Program-made: the position numbers and the translations under genes
Notes under the pieces: model-generated
Seen by the model: the letters and a program-made list of their open reading frames with translations, nothing else
Databases searched by the model: none
What the model was told of the DNA's origin: nothing
Shown here: positions 40,157-50,013 of the stretch, in pieces
How the letters are laid out: each line of letters begins with the position of its first letter
Position numbering within the stretch: position 1 is the stretch's first letter
Source: Nitrosomonas sp.
GTDB lineage: Bacteria; Pseudomonadota; Gammaproteobacteria; Burkholderiales; Nitrosomonadaceae
Direction: 5' to 3'
DNA length: 52,813 nucleotides
NCBI GenBank assembly: GCA_021774265.1
Contig: JAJFJG010000066.1
Location: 1 to 52,813 of the forward strand

Positions 40157-40446
40157 GATTTGAAGTCAAAATAGTCCATGCTCTTCTGACAATATTTCCT
40201 GCTTTACAGAAGTAAATGTTGTCAGTCATTATTCTTCAAGTTGTCTTATCATTGGTGTCATTTAGATGGAAAGCAATGGAATCTATTTAGTAATGTAAGC
40301 ACCTGATAATGCATTGTATGTTAAGCATCTTTAGTCTGTTTGGAATTGAATGTCCAATTATTTTTTATTTCCAACATGTTAATGTGGATTTAGAGCTAAA
40401 AATAAAGTAGAGTCAAATTTCCAATAATTAGAATAGGGAGTCACCT
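40157..40446. other. Intergenic region upstream of hfq
   Basis: 290 bp. An imperfect long hairpin lies at 40186-40225 (CTGACAA near the start pairs with TTGTCAG at the end), probably the peroxidase transcript end, though without a U-tract. A small inverted repeat TTGGA/TCCAA lies at 40340-40357. It should also hold the hfq promoter, which I cannot pinpoint. The miaA gene usual before hfq is absent. Confidence 0.4.
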
Positions 40447-40692
40447 ATGGGTACTAAAGGGCAGTTGTTGCAAGACCCGTTCCTTAATGTGCTTCGTAAA
40501 GAACATGTGCAAGTATCAATCTACTTGGTTAATGGTATCAAGTTACAAGGCTATATTGAATCATTTGATCAATATGTGGTTTTGTTAAAGAACTCAGTAA
40601 CTCAGATGGTGTATAAGCACGCGATTTCAACTGTTGTACCTGTTCGAGCCATTACCGTTCCTACTGAAACTACTGAAAAGCGCGATGCTTGA
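40447..40692 (+). CDS. hfq: RNA chaperone Hfq
   Basis: 81 residues. Sm1 motif [27 protein letters not shown] and Sm2 motif [12 protein letters not shown] are complete. It forms a hexameric ring that pairs small RNAs with mRNAs. The C-terminal tail is short. GGGAG sits upstream of the ATG. Its end overlaps hflX by 8 bp. Confidence 0.98.
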   Translation: MGTKGQLLQDPFLNVLRKEHVQVSIYLVNGIKLQGYIESFDQYVVLLKNSVTQMVYKHAISTVVPVRAITVPTETTEKRDA

Positions 40693-41866
40693 TCAGCCAG
40701 TTTCATCTATTACCAATGAAGCTAATGCCGCAGTATTAGTAAGCCTCGATTTTAATAAGGGGATGCATGAAGAACGTTTGGAAGAGTTAAAACAGCTGGT
40801 TGTGAGTGACAAGCTGGTTATTTTAGGTGTTGTGGAAGGCAAATGTTGTCGTCCAAACCCTAAGACATTTATTGGTGGTGGAAAGGTAGATGAAATTGCA
40901 TTAATGCTTGAGCAGACAGGTGCTTCACTGGTTATTTTTAATCATGACCTTTCGCCGGGACAGCAACGAAATTTATCGCTACGTTTTCAGTGCCAGGTTA
41001 TTGATCGCACCAGTTTAATCCTTGATATTTTTGCACAGCGGGCAAAAAGCCATGAGGGTAAATTGCAAGTTGAATTGGCACAACTTGAACATTTGGCAAC
41101 ACGTTTGGTTCGTGGTTGGACTCACTTAGAGCGCCAAAAAGGTGGCATTGGATTGCGCGGTCCTGGCGAAACGCAGCTAGAAACAGATCGTCGATTAATC
41201 GGTAAACGAGTGAAGTTGCTCAAAGGGAAGCTTGCGGCACTTCAGCGTCAGCGTAATGTGCAAAGACGTTCAAGACAGCGTGCAAATGTTATGTCTGTTT
41301 CAATTGTTGGCTATACTAATGCTGGTAAGTCAACGTTATTTAATAAATTAACTCGTGCAGATACTTATGCAGCCGATCAATTGTTTGCAACCTTAGACAC
41401 CACAACACGTAAGCTATATATTCCAGAACAAGGTGATGTTGTGATATCAGATACGGTAGGGTTTATTCGTGACTTGCCACACACCCTGGTTGCTGCATTC
41501 CGTGCAACACTAGAAGAAACCGTTCAGGCTGATATTCTATTGCATGTGGTTGATGCTAGCAACCCAAGCCGAGATGAGCAAATTAAAGAAGTGAATAAGT
41601 TGCTGCAAGAGATTGGCGCAGATGCCATTCCACAAATTATAGTTTTTAACAAAATTGATTTGAGTGATTTGTTGGCAAGTACGGAGGGTTATGAATGTGA
41701 TGAGTATGGTAGAATATCGCGAATTCGTTTAAGTGCTAAGACTGGAGAAGGGTTGGCGTATGTAAGGCAAGCGCTGGCAGAAGTGAAAATAAAAGATCTT
41801 AATGAGTTGAGCAAGGAATCTGCACATAAAAAGGTAATGAGTGGCTGTATTACAGCTTATTTATAA
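40685..41866 (+). CDS. hflX: Ribosome-associated GTPase HflX
   Basis: About 393 residues. The N-terminal HflX domain holds [13 protein letters not shown] and [13 protein letters not shown] glycine-rich linker [20 protein letters not shown] precedes the Ras-like G domain, with G1 [10 protein letters not shown]3 [11 protein letters not shown] and G4 NKID. It splits stalled 70S ribosomes after heat stress. The start at 40685 overlaps the hfq stop by 8 bp, the usual coupling; longer reading upstream is inside hfq. Confidence 0.95.
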   Translation: MLDQPVSSITNEANAAVLVSLDFNKGMHEERLEELKQLVVSDKLVILGVVEGKCCRPNPKTFIGGGKVDEIALMLEQTGASLVIFNHDLSPGQQRNLSLRFQCQVIDRTSLILDIFAQRAKSHEGKLQVELAQLEHLATRLVRGWTHLERQKGGIGLRGPGETQLETDRRLIGKRVKLLKGKLAALQRQRNVQRRSRQRANVMSVSIVGYTNAGKSTLFNKLTRADTYAADQLFATLDTTTRKLYIPEQGDVVISDTVGFIRDLPHTLVAAFRATLEETVQADILLHVVDASNPSRDEQIKEVNKLLQEIGADAIPQIIVFNKIDLSDLLASTEGYECDEYGRISRIRLSAKTGEGLAYVRQALAEVKIKDLNELSKESAHKKVMSGCITAYL

Positions 41867-41890
41867 ACGAACAGAACGGGAACTATTATT

Positions 41891-43081
41891 ATGGGAATAA
41901 ATGATCCTCAATGGGGAAAAAATAAAGGTGATTCTGGCCCACCTGATTTGGATGATGTACTAAAAAATGTCAATAAAAAAATAAGTGATATTTTTGGTAA
42001 GAAGGGTGGTAACGGAGGTGGAAATAAAAAAGGACCTGAAGGTGAAGGTCCTGCACATATGGGCGGCAAAGGGATTAGCGTAATTGTCGCGATGCTTGTT
42101 GTTGTGTGGATAGCCAGTGGTTTTTACATTGTTAATGAAGGTCAGCGAGGCGTGGTTTTACAGTTTGGCGCCTATTCAGAGACGACTGAGGCGGGTTTGC
42201 GTTGGCATGTGCCTTATCCGGTTGAAGCGGTAGAACAGGTTAATGTTGCTCAGGTTCGTACAGTAGAGATTGGCTATCGTAACAATGTTAGAAGTAAGGT
42301 TCTGAAAGAGTCATTGATGATTACCGACGATGAAAACATCGTTGATATTCAATTTGCGGTGCAATATATTTTGAACAGTCCGCAAGACTTTATCTTTAAC
42401 AATCGCGACCCAGATGAGGCGGTGCTTCAAGCGGCAGAAACTGCGATTAGGGAGATGATTGGAAAAAGTAAAATGGATTATGTGTTGTACGAAGGGCGTG
42501 AAGACGTTGCTGCGGGCGCTCAAGTATTAATGCAGAACATTCTGGATCGTTACGAAATAGGTATCGCAATCAGTCGAGTTACTATGCAGAATGCACAGCC
42601 ACCGGAACAGGTTCAGGCGGCTTTCGATGATGCTGTTAAAGCTGGTCAAGATAGGCAAAGGCAAAAAAACGAAGGTGAAGCTTACGCAAACCAAGTTATT
42701 CCGGTCGCTGCTGGTAATGCCGCACGTTTGCTTGAAGAATCGCAAGGTTATAGAGAGCGTGTGATTGCAAGCGCAGAAGGTGATGCGAATCGTTTCGAAC
42801 ATATTCTGGTCGAGTATACAAAGGCACCCGACGTGACGCGTGAACGTTTGTATTTAGATGCTATGCAAGAAGTTCTTTCAAAGTCAAGTAAGATTGTTAT
42901 TGATCAGAAAAATGGGAACAACTTGTTGTATTTACCGCTGGATAGATTGGGTCAAATGAGAGACCATGATTCTATGCCGCAAGTATCACAGATGTCGCCA
43001 CCAGCGATGCAGGAAATGATACCTGATAACAATATGCGACCACGTGAGACATTTCGTGGCCGCGATCGGGAGATAAGATAA
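41891..43081 (+). CDS. hflK: FtsH protease modulator HflK
   Basis: 396 residues. A cytoplasmic Gly/Asn-rich N-terminus (MGINDPQWGKNKGDSGPPDL) is followed by a transmembrane helix (about 61-83) and a periplasmic SPFH/band-7 domain with VNEGQRGVVLQFG. It assembles with HflC as a cage around FtsH and controls membrane-protein degradation. The C-terminal tail (about 355-396) is Met/Pro-rich and disordered. Starts 24 bp after hflX. Confidence 0.95.
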   Translation: MGINDPQWGKNKGDSGPPDLDDVLKNVNKKISDIFGKKGGNGGGNKKGPEGEGPAHMGGKGISVIVAMLVVVWIASGFYIVNEGQRGVVLQFGAYSETTEAGLRWHVPYPVEAVEQVNVAQVRTVEIGYRNNVRSKVLKESLMITDDENIVDIQFAVQYILNSPQDFIFNNRDPDEAVLQAAETAIREMIGKSKMDYVLYEGREDVAAGAQVLMQNILDRYEIGIAISRVTMQNAQPPEQVQAAFDDAVKAGQDRQRQKNEGEAYANQVIPVAAGNAARLLEESQGYRERVIASAEGDANRFEHILVEYTKAPDVTRERLYLDAMQEVLSKSSKIVIDQKNGNNLLYLPLDRLGQMRDHDSMPQVSQMSPPAMQEMIPDNNMRPRETFRGRDREIR

Positions 43082-43954
43082 ATGAAAAATATATCGTCAA
43101 TATTATCCGGACTGATCATCATCTTGTTTTTTGTAGGTAGCTCGGCTATCTACGTTGTAGATGAGCGGCAGCAAGCCATTTTATTTCAATTGGGTGAAGT
43201 GGTTAGTGTTAAGACAGACCCGGGTCTGTATTTTAAAATTCCTATTGCACAGAACGTTCGTTTTTTCGAAAAACGTATTTTGACGATGGATTCGGAAGAG
43301 CCTGAACGTTTTATTACATCAGAGAAAAAGAACGTTTTGGTTGATTTGTTTGTTAAATGGCGAATTGTTGATGTAAGGCAATACTTTGTCAGTGTGCAGG
43401 GTGATGAAGCGTTAGCGCAGACACGTTTGGCACAGACAGTTAATGCGGGTTTACGTAATGAATTCGGTAATCGTACTGTGCATGATGTGATTTCAGGTGA
43501 GCGTGATCAAATTATGGAAATCATGCGCCAGAGAGCTGATGCAGATGCACGTTCTATTGGTGTGGAAGTTATTGATGTGCGTTTGAAGCGTGTTGATTTG
43601 CCGCAAGAGGTTAGTCAGTCGGTTTATCGTCGAATGGAGGCAGAACGAACACGTGTTGCTAATGAATTGCGCTCAACGGGTGCAGCGGAATCCGAGAAGA
43701 TTCGTGCAGATGCGGATCGTCAGCGCGAAGTTATTATGGCAAATGCCTATCGAGAGGCTCAGAAAGCAATGGGTGAAGGTGACGGTCAAGCAGCAGCAAT
43801 TTATGCTGAAGCATATGAGAAGAATGCTGAATTTTATTCCTTTTATCGTAGTTTAGAAGCTTACAAGCGGACATTCCAAGATAAAGGCGATATGATGGTT
43901 CTTGAGCCTACGTCAGATTTCTTCAAGTACATGAAGGCGCCTGGTCAGCAGTAA
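43082..43954 (+). CDS. hflC: FtsH protease modulator HflC
   Basis: 290 residues. An N-terminal membrane anchor (about 5-25) is followed by a band-7 domain starting VDERQQAILFQLGEVV, with the conserved LVDLFVKWRIVD and RNEFGNRTVHDVIS segments. Partner of HflK. The ATG follows the hflK stop directly. Confidence 0.96.
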   Translation: MKNISSILSGLIIILFFVGSSAIYVVDERQQAILFQLGEVVSVKTDPGLYFKIPIAQNVRFFEKRILTMDSEEPERFITSEKKNVLVDLFVKWRIVDVRQYFVSVQGDEALAQTRLAQTVNAGLRNEFGNRTVHDVISGERDQIMEIMRQRADADARSIGVEVIDVRLKRVDLPQEVSQSVYRRMEAERTRVANELRSTGAAESEKIRADADRQREVIMANAYREAQKAMGEGDGQAAAIYAEAYEKNAEFYSFYRSLEAYKRTFQDKGDMMVLEPTSDFFKYMKAPGQQ

Positions 43955-44005
43955 ATTCTCTATTATGAAGTGTTGTTAGTTTATTAATTTCACTTGACTA
44001 GTATC

Positions 44006-44038
44006 GTAACGCCTTTACTCGGCGAGTAAAGGCGTTAC
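44006..44038 (+). terminator. 15-bp perfect hairpin after hflC
   Basis: Arms 44006-44020 and 44024-44038 are exact reverse complements around a GGC loop. Only CTTT follows, so this is a weak terminator or an mRNA-end/processing hairpin between hflC and the DUF2065 gene. Confidence 0.6.
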
Positions 44039-44059
44039 CTTTCATTGGAGAGCAGTGAT

Positions 44060-44245
44060 ATGTGGGAAACTTTTCTGATTGCAATTGCATTGATGTTGAT
44101 CTTAGAAGGTATTATTCCGTTTCTATCTCCGCAAACATGGCGTGAAACATTTAGACGATTAATTGAAATGGATGACGGCCAATTACGTTTTCTCGGCCTT
44201 AGTACAATGATGGTTGGCTTATTGTTACTCTTTCTTTTTACTTGA
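44060..44245 (+). CDS. DUF2065 family small membrane protein (YjeT-like)
   Basis: About 61 residues, two transmembrane helices (WETFLIAIALMLILEGIIPF and FLGLSTMMVGLLLLFLF) around an amphipathic RETFRRLIEMDDGQL. The family sits conservedly between hflC and hisZ/purA in gammaproteobacteria; its function is unknown. The ATG at 44060 is placed 9 bases after GGAG. Confidence 0.88.
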   Translation: MWETFLIAIALMLILEGIIPFLSPQTWRETFRRLIEMDDGQLRFLGLSTMMVGLLLLFLFT

Positions 44246-44290
44246 TGCGGTTTCACACCTTTTCTTTTTAGTAGTTTATAAATCACAAAC

Positions 44291-45460
44291 ATGCCTAATT
44301 GGCTTCTTCCCGAATATGTTGAAGATATCTTGCCTGTAGAAGCATTGCATATCGAGGCGATACGTCGCCGAATTATTGACGCGTTATATGTTCATGGCTA
44401 TCAATTAGTCAATCCACCGTTATTAGAGTTTGAAGAGTCTTTATTGACCGGTAGTGGCAGTGACATGGATTTGCACATGTTTAAGGTCGTTGATCAACTG
44501 AGCGGTCGGTCGATGGGTTTGCGCGCTGATATGACACCGCAGGTTGCTCGTATTGATGCGCATTTGTTAAATTGTGATGGTGTAACACGACTATGCTATG
44601 CCAATAGTGTGTTGCATACCATGCCTTCAGGACTGACATGCACGCGTGAGCCACTTCAAGTTGGTGCTGAGCTATATGGCCATGTGGGATTGGAGAGCGA
44701 TATTGAGATACAGCAACTGATGTTGCAATGCTTGTCTATTGCTGGAATAAAGAAAATACACCTAGATTTGGGCCATGTTGCGGTATTTCGTGGCTTAATA
44801 TGCAATGACAATATTTCTGCTGATTTAGAGTCGGAATTGTTCAGTGTCTTGCAAGCTAAAGACGTTGCGAGGTTAAAAGCGCTGTGTAATGAATCTAGTA
44901 AGATCCTCAGTGAGCGTACTCGTCAAGCACTTATATTGCTGCCTGAGTTATACGGCGACAGAACGGTTTTAACCAGCGCACGTAAATTGTTACCCGATTA
45001 TCCTGAAATAACAAATGCACTAGATACACTTGAGGCAATTGAGAAAGAATTAAGTCCTATGGTAAATTCCATCGCGTTTGACTTGGCTGACTTACGTGGC
45101 TATCACTATCATAGCGGTATAGTGTTTGCTGCTTATACCAAAAGCAGTTCTAATGCCATCGTATTAGGTGGACGTTATGACGAGATTGGTAAAGCATTCG
45201 GACGAGCGCGACCAGCAACTGGTTTTAGTCTGGATTTGCGTGAGCTGTCTCGACTAATACAGTCAAATCCTTATCCTAAGGGTATTAAAGCACCCTATGA
45301 CAAGGATGATGGAGCGCTCCAAAATAAAATTAAACAACTTCGTACCGAGGGACAGATTGTTATCATGGCGTTGCCTGGTCATGAATCTGATGTAAATACA
45401 TTTAGCTGTGATAGACAACTTATTCATGAAAATGAAGGTTGGGTTGTAGTAGATATTTAA
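44291..45460 (+). CDS. hisZ: ATP phosphoribosyltransferase regulatory subunit HisZ
   Basis: A 389-residue HisRS paralogue. The class II synthetase-like fold shows LLPEYVEDILPVEA at the start, then GLRADMTPQVARIDAH (motif 2 area) and VLGGRYDEIGKAFGRARPATGFSLDL (motif 3 area). It lacks the anticodon-binding domain. It binds short-form HisG and confers histidine feedback; hisG is not in the window. Confidence 0.93.
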   Translation: MPNWLLPEYVEDILPVEALHIEAIRRRIIDALYVHGYQLVNPPLLEFEESLLTGSGSDMDLHMFKVVDQLSGRSMGLRADMTPQVARIDAHLLNCDGVTRLCYANSVLHTMPSGLTCTREPLQVGAELYGHVGLESDIEIQQLMLQCLSIAGIKKIHLDLGHVAVFRGLICNDNISADLESELFSVLQAKDVARLKALCNESSKILSERTRQALILLPELYGDRTVLTSARKLLPDYPEITNALDTLEAIEKELSPMVNSIAFDLADLRGYHYHSGIVFAAYTKSSSNAIVLGGRYDEIGKAFGRARPATGFSLDLRELSRLIQSNPYPKGIKAPYDKDDGALQNKIKQLRTEGQIVIMALPGHESDVNTFSCDRQLIHENEGWVVVDI

Positions 45461-45494
45461 TTTTTTCCTGAAACCGGAATAGTAGAGACTCTGA

Positions 45495-46796
<1,302 letters not shown>

Positions 46797-46811
46797 ATAA
46801 CAATAAAGGGT

Positions 46812-47243
46812 GTGATCATTAATGCTCAGATTCAAATTCGTATTGCCAATTGGCTAATTGATGGTGAAGCGTTGCATACTGTTCGTGAAATTGTATTTGT
46901 CAATGAGCAGCACGTGCCCGTTGAATTAGAATGGGATGATTTGGATGACGGCTGTATTCATGTTCTTGCGCTATCTGACGAGAAGCCGATTGGTACTGCA
47001 AGGTTACAGCTAAATGGTCATATTGGCCGTATGGCTGTACTAAAAGACTGGCGAAATAAGGGGGTTGGTAGTGCGATGCTACAACGTCTGTTGATAGAGA
47101 TCCGCCACAGAAAAATTCGACAAGCGGCACTAAACGCGCAAATAAAAGCAGTTGGTTTTTATAACCAATTTGGGTTTCAAGTTGAAGGTGATGAGTTTAT
47201 GGATGCGGGCATCCCTCATGTTCGAATGGTTCTAGAAATTTGA
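46812..47243 (+). CDS. GNAT family N-acetyltransferase (ElaA-like or YjcF-like)
   Basis: 143 residues. The acetyl-CoA-binding motif RMAVLKDWRNKGVGSAMLQRL contains the R-x2-x-G-x-G/A pattern. VREIVFVNEQHVPVELEWDDLDD is typical of the YjcF-type group. Starts with GTG, 15 bp after purA; substrate unknown. Confidence 0.85.
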   Translation: MIINAQIQIRIANWLIDGEALHTVREIVFVNEQHVPVELEWDDLDDGCIHVLALSDEKPIGTARLQLNGHIGRMAVLKDWRNKGVGSAMLQRLLIEIRHRKIRQAALNAQIKAVGFYNQFGFQVEGDEFMDAGIPHVRMVLEI

Positions 47244-47312
47244 CTCTAGCTTACAATTCCCCGTGGCTTGCCGCGGAGATAGGCGCAGAGTGCACGGAGA
47301 AAATTTATTTTT
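47244..47312. repeat. Short intergenic segment with 10-nt periodicity
   Basis: Contains GCGGAGATAG, GCGCAGAGTG, CACGGAGAAA in tandem, resembling the dispersed gAGA-type intergenic repeats seen in many genomes. It lies between the converging GNAT and the following minus-strand gene; an AT-rich AGAAAA/TTTTCT hairpin at its end may stop transcription. Confidence 0.35.
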
Positions 47313-47642
47313 CTATCTTTCAGTTTTTCCCCATTCTTGAGCGAGTTCATCAGACGATTGTTTCCATCTGAGCATCGCCTGATCAAAAACCAAATTAAAT
47401 TCATTTGATCTTTGTCTTGCAGCTTTGGCAGCTTCTGTCGCCTTGATTAAATCATTCTCGATTTGGCGCTGACGCTTTTCTGCATCAGCAGCATCATTAG
47501 CCAAAACCTGTGCTTCACGCTTAGCTTTCATCATTTGCTCATAGTCAAAGCTCGCTCGTTGCTGAAGATCTTGAATATCTTCAGCAAGAACTGGTGATGT
47601 AAATACTAGGCTTATTAGAAAAAACATTGTGATAGGTTTCAT
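47313..47642 (-). CDS. Secreted coiled-coil protein of unknown function
   Basis: About 109 residues. A signal peptide (MKPITMFFLISLVFTSPVLA) precedes a highly charged helical mature part with heptad-like repeats, for example QMMKAKREAQVLANDAADAE. Likely periplasmic; family not recognised. The ATG at 47642 was chosen over 47660 because the signal peptide follows it directly. Confidence 0.7.
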   Translation of the reverse strand: MKPITMFFLISLVFTSPVLAEDIQDLQQRASFDYEQMMKAKREAQVLANDAADAEKRQRQIENDLIKATEAAKAARQRSNEFNLVFDQAMLRWKQSSDELAQEWGKTER

Positions 47643-47688
47643 ATCTTTAAACTCTTGCATACTGAATGCTTAACAGTATAACAAAGAA

Positions 47689-49293
47689 TTACTGAATACC
47701 TTGTTGTTGCAGGTAGTCTTCATAATTGCCTTTAAAATCATTAATGCCCTCGGACTTGAGCTCAATGATACGTGTGGCGAGAGATGATACGAATTCACGA
47801 TCATGAGAAACAAAAATCAGTGTGCCCGTAAATCTCTCCAATGCTGAATTAAGTGATTCAATCGATTCCATATCAAGGTGATTAGTGGGTTCATCCATTA
47901 GCAGTACATTGGGCTTTTGTAGAATAAGTTTGCCAAAAATCATGCGGCCTTGTTCGCCACCTGAGATTACTTTGACAGATTTTTTAACTTCATCGCCTGA
48001 GAATAATAATCTGCCGAGTACGCTGCGGATGGCTTGGTCGTCATCGCTAGCTTGTCGCCACTGAGTCATCCAGTCAGTAAGTGAACCTCCTTCTTCAAAA
48101 TCAGCTGCATGGTCTTGTGCATAGATTCCTGGTTGCGCCTTCTCCGCCCATTTTACTACGCCCGCATCAGGTGATAAATCACCCTCAAGGCAACGTAATA
48201 AAGTCGTCTTTCCGATACCATTAGGACCAATAATGGCAACTTTTTCACCAGCTTCAATGTTGATGCTGAATTTATCTAATAACGGTTTTTCCATTTCAGG
48301 ATAGCCTTTGCTGATATTAGTGACAGTGACTGCCAGGCGGTGAAGTTTATCTTTCTCGTCAACTTCAAAGCGTATATATGGATATTGACGACTAGATGGC
48401 TTGACATCTTCTAATTTGATTTTCTCAATTTGTCGTGCGCGACTGGTGGCTTGCCTGGCTTTAGATGCATTGGCAGAAAATCGACTGACAAATGATTGTA
48501 ACTCAGCAATCTGAGATTTCTTCTTGGCATTATCTGAAAGCATACGTTCCCGTACTTGGGTGGATGCCGTCATATAGGCATCATAGTTACCAGGATAGAC
48601 ACGGATTTCACCATAATCCAGATCAGCCATGTGCGTACAGACACTATTTAAAAAATGACGATCATGGGATATGATGATGATGGTGCTTTTACTGGCGTTA
48701 ATAATGTCTTCCAGCCAACGAATGGTATTTATGTCTAGATTATTGGTTGGCTCGTCTAGCAACAAAATGTCGGGATCAGAGAACAACGCTTGAGCCAGTA
48801 AAACGCGTAGTTTAAATCCAGGCGCAACAGCGCTCATAGGACCTTGGTGTTGTGTGATTGGTATGCCTACACCAAGCAATAATTCTCCAGCACGTGCTTC
48901 GGCAGAATAACCATCAAGCTCAGCAAACTCTGATTCAAGTTCAGCGGCACGCATGTAATCTTCTTCGGTTGCATCGGCATTGGCATAGATCGCATCACGT
49001 TCTTCTTTGACTTGCCATAATTCTTGATGACCCATCATCACGGTATCAATAACCAAATGCTCTTCAAATGCAAATTGGTCTTGACGTAGTTTTCCAACAC
49101 GCTCACCATGGTCGACATTGACATTGCCCGACGTAGGAACAAGATCGTTGCCAAGAATTTTCATGAACGTAGATTTTCCGCAACCATTGGCGCCAATTAG
49201 ACCGTACCGGTTACCGTCTCCAAATTTAACAGAGACATTTTCAAACAAGGGCTTGGCCCCAAATTGCATCGTGATGTTAGCTGTAGTGATCAA
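47689..49293 (-). CDS. ybiT: ABC-F family translation factor YbiT
   Basis: 534 residues with two ABC domains and no membrane segment. Walker A motifs GANGCGKST and GPNGIGKTT, signature sequences [15 protein letters not shown] and [14 protein letters not shown], and Walker [14 protein letters not shown] and [13 protein letters not shown] are visible. The inter-domain linker is present. The start [20 protein letters not shown] and overall sequence resemble E. coli YbiT rather than EttA. ABC-F proteins act on the ribosome. Confidence 0.94.
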   Translation of the reverse strand: MITTANITMQFGAKPLFENVSVKFGDGNRYGLIGANGCGKSTFMKILGNDLVPTSGNVNVDHGERVGKLRQDQFAFEEHLVIDTVMMGHQELWQVKEERDAIYANADATEEDYMRAAELESEFAELDGYSAEARAGELLLGVGIPITQHQGPMSAVAPGFKLRVLLAQALFSDPDILLLDEPTNNLDINTIRWLEDIINASKSTIIIISHDRHFLNSVCTHMADLDYGEIRVYPGNYDAYMTASTQVRERMLSDNAKKKSQIAELQSFVSRFSANASKARQATSRARQIEKIKLEDVKPSSRQYPYIRFEVDEKDKLHRLAVTVTNISKGYPEMEKPLLDKFSINIEAGEKVAIIGPNGIGKTTLLRCLEGDLSPDAGVVKWAEKAQPGIYAQDHAADFEEGGSLTDWMTQWRQASDDDQAIRSVLGRLLFSGDEVKKSVKVISGGEQGRMIFGKLILQKPNVLLMDEPTNHLDMESIESLNSALERFTGTLIFVSHDREFVSSLATRIIELKSEGINDFKGNYEDYLQQQGIQ

Positions 49294-49399
49294 AACTTTT
49301 CCTGGGAAAGGGATGTAAAACTCTTTATTTTACATGGTTCTATGTTGTATTGCGAGTTGAGAAATGTCTTCTTGTAAAGAATGAAGAATAGGAATAAAT

Positions 49400-49756
49400 A
49401 TGAAATTAAAACTGATTAATATGATGAAAACACTAATAGTCGTTGTCTCTAGCATAATGTTGTGGATAATTGCTGTGCCTGCACAAGCAGCCTGTTCAGG
49501 CTGCTTGTGTCCGGGTGACCCTTGTAACCTTTGTCCTTTACCTGCAATAGAAGGGGCTGAACCCAAAGCGGATGAGCCAGAAATTTGTGCCAAAATTAAA
49601 GAAACGGTGCCGCCCACAGCGTTTCCTCGTGGATCAAACGAACATTTCGATAGTTTGGATCAATCAGTCATAGAGTGTGTCAAAAATGGTGGGGATGTGA
49701 TTGTGAACTCACGTAGAAATGAGGAATTCCCTTCCAAGCATTACTGTAAGCCGTAA
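49400..49756 (+). CDS. Small Cys-rich secreted protein of unknown function
   Basis: 118 residues with a signal peptide (about 1-31, ending AQA) and a mature N-terminus dense in cysteine (ACSGCLCPGDPCNLCPL), then four-residue spaced Pro/Glu text and further single cysteines (EICAKI, IECVKN, KHYCKP). Eight cysteines in total in the mature part suggest disulfides or metal binding in the periplasm. AGGAA lies upstream. Family not recognised; divergent from ybiT. Confidence 0.72.
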   Translation: MKLKLINMMKTLIVVVSSIMLWIIAVPAQAACSGCLCPGDPCNLCPLPAIEGAEPKADEPEICAKIKETVPPTAFPRGSNEHFDSLDQSVIECVKNGGDVIVNSRRNEEFPSKHYCKP

Positions 49757-49855
49757 AAAATTCTCAGCTGGGTAGTGTTTAGAGTGCGTTGTTGTTGCTT
49801 TTAGGCAAGACGCAACGAAGCGGTAAAACGCGTTATTGCAACGAATTTCACCACA

Positions 49856-49894
49856 GCAAAAAAGCAAAAAAGCAAAAAAGCAAAAAAGCAAAAA
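49856..49894. repeat. Tandem repeat of an 8-bp unit
   Basis: Nearly five copies of GCAAAAAA in direct succession. Too short and too regular for a CRISPR array. Such runs can change length by slippage. It lies in the non-coding gap after the Cys-rich gene. Confidence 0.85.
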
Positions 49895-49945
49895 CAGCGT
49901 GTTATAAGCATCATAGCGTAACTTGCCCTTTAAGGAGAGTGCTAT

Positions 49946-50011
49946 ATGGAAAATATTAGCTTTATTTTTATGATATTAGTTATAGCTATAGCGGCCAATT
50001 GGGGATTATAG
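49946..50011 (+). CDS. Candidate 21-residue single-pass membrane peptide
   Basis: ATG 49946 is preceded by TAAGGAGAG at a good distance. The peptide MENISFIFMILVIAIAANWG ends in Leu and a TAG at 50009-50011. Residues 5-17 are hydrophobic, consistent with a membrane-inserted micropeptide. It ends 2 bp before the convergent glutamate-synthase-domain gene. No homologue recognised; called on ribosome site and composition only. Confidence 0.5.
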   Translation: MENISFIFMILVIAIAANWGL

Positions 50012-50013
50012 AG

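Noticed and set aside
49856..49894. Regular short repeats as a CRISPR array
   Set aside because: The unit is 8 bp with no spacers; it is a simple tandem repeat.
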